Program-made: the position numbers and the translations under genes
Shown: one piece after another, positions 23,303 through 23,410 of the stretch
Layout: every line of letters begins with the position of its first letter
Numbering within the stretch: the first letter of the stretch is position 1
The notes under the pieces: generated by a model
What the model was told of the DNA's origin: nothing
The model's input: only the letters and a program-made list of their open reading frames with translations
The model's database searches: none
Assembly: GCA_937925515.1 (NCBI GenBank)
Contig: CALALP010000096.1
Span: forward strand, 1-23,410
Reading direction: 5' to 3'
Length of the DNA: 23,410 bases
From: an uncultured Lachnoanaerobaculum sp.
Lineage (GTDB): Bacteria > Bacillota > Clostridia > Lachnospirales > Lachnospiraceae

Positions 23303-23410
23303 AAGGTGTCGCAAAACTGATTTTATGAATAGTACTATCTTCGTTGTTCTCTATTGGAAAACAACTAGTTTATTTATTATTATATGTGATTTGTCCCCCT
23401 ACGGGGGACA
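23303..23410. repeat. Short inverted-end repeat element (copy 4, cut by window edge)
   Basis: It begins AAGGTGTCGCAAAACTGATTTT and continues through the shared core GTTGTTCTCTATTGG to the hairpin TTTGTCCCCC-TAC-GGGGGACA at the window edge. It is in the same order as the reverse complement of copy 3 (13791-13939). The right end lies outside the window. It sits directly upstream of the rimP operon promoter. Confidence 0.72.

Overview
The window (about 23.4 kb, strongly AT-rich) comes from a low-GC Firmicute, most likely a member of Clostridia and plausibly Lachnospiraceae. The reasons are the codon bias, strong AGGAGG-type ribosome binding sites, the rimP-nusA-ylxR-ylxQ-infB-rbfA-nrnA-truB gene order, an ispH gene directly joined to an S1 gene, and a folate-type ECF transporter gene behind a tetrahydrofolate riboswitch. 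I cannot name a species from sequence alone.

Layout. (1) 70-2708, minus strand: cmk, ispH and an rpsA-like S1 gene, overlapping end to end. (2) 2802-4678, minus strand: two membrane-protein genes, a YeiH/UPF0324-family protein and a TraX-family protein, each with its own promoter; the two promoters are almost identical well beyond the -35/-10 boxes. (3) 4848-11431, plus strand: a tight five-gene signalling cluster. It encodes a solute-binding lipoprotein, a membrane sensor ending in a LuxR-like helix-turn-helix, a membrane protein with a binding-protein-like exterior and a degenerate kinase-like cytoplasmic part, a complete histidine kinase, and a NarL/LuxR response regulator. No ABC permease or ATPase accompanies the binding protein, so it looks like a receptor for signalling rather than part of an importer. 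(4) 11645-12334: a RelQ-type small alarmone synthetase gene, minus strand. (5) 12335-12905: a mostly eroded stretch with remnants of two plus-strand genes and a terminator. (6) 12906-14502, minus strand: the Fe-S ATPase gene mrp, and folT behind its own promoter, THF riboswitch and terminator. (7) 14735-23152, minus strand: a nine-gene translation/transcription operon (rimP, nusA, ylxR, ylxQ, infB, a fic-family gene, rbfA, nrnA, truB) with a clear promoter and a structured leader.

Four copies or partial copies of a short non-coding mobile-element-like repeat punctuate the window: the left edge, 11457-11635, 13791-13939, and 23303 to the right edge. They have inverted ends of the type GGGGCTGTTGCAAAA, and the copies not cut off on that side carry a long internal hairpin built on TTTGTCCCCC/GGGGGACAAA. 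Three of them begin within about 14 nt of a minus-strand stop codon.

The strongest candidates for undescribed biology are the transporter-less solute-binding/sensor/pseudokinase/two-component cluster, the Fic-family gene lodged between infB and rbfA with Gln in place of its catalytic His, and the repeat family.
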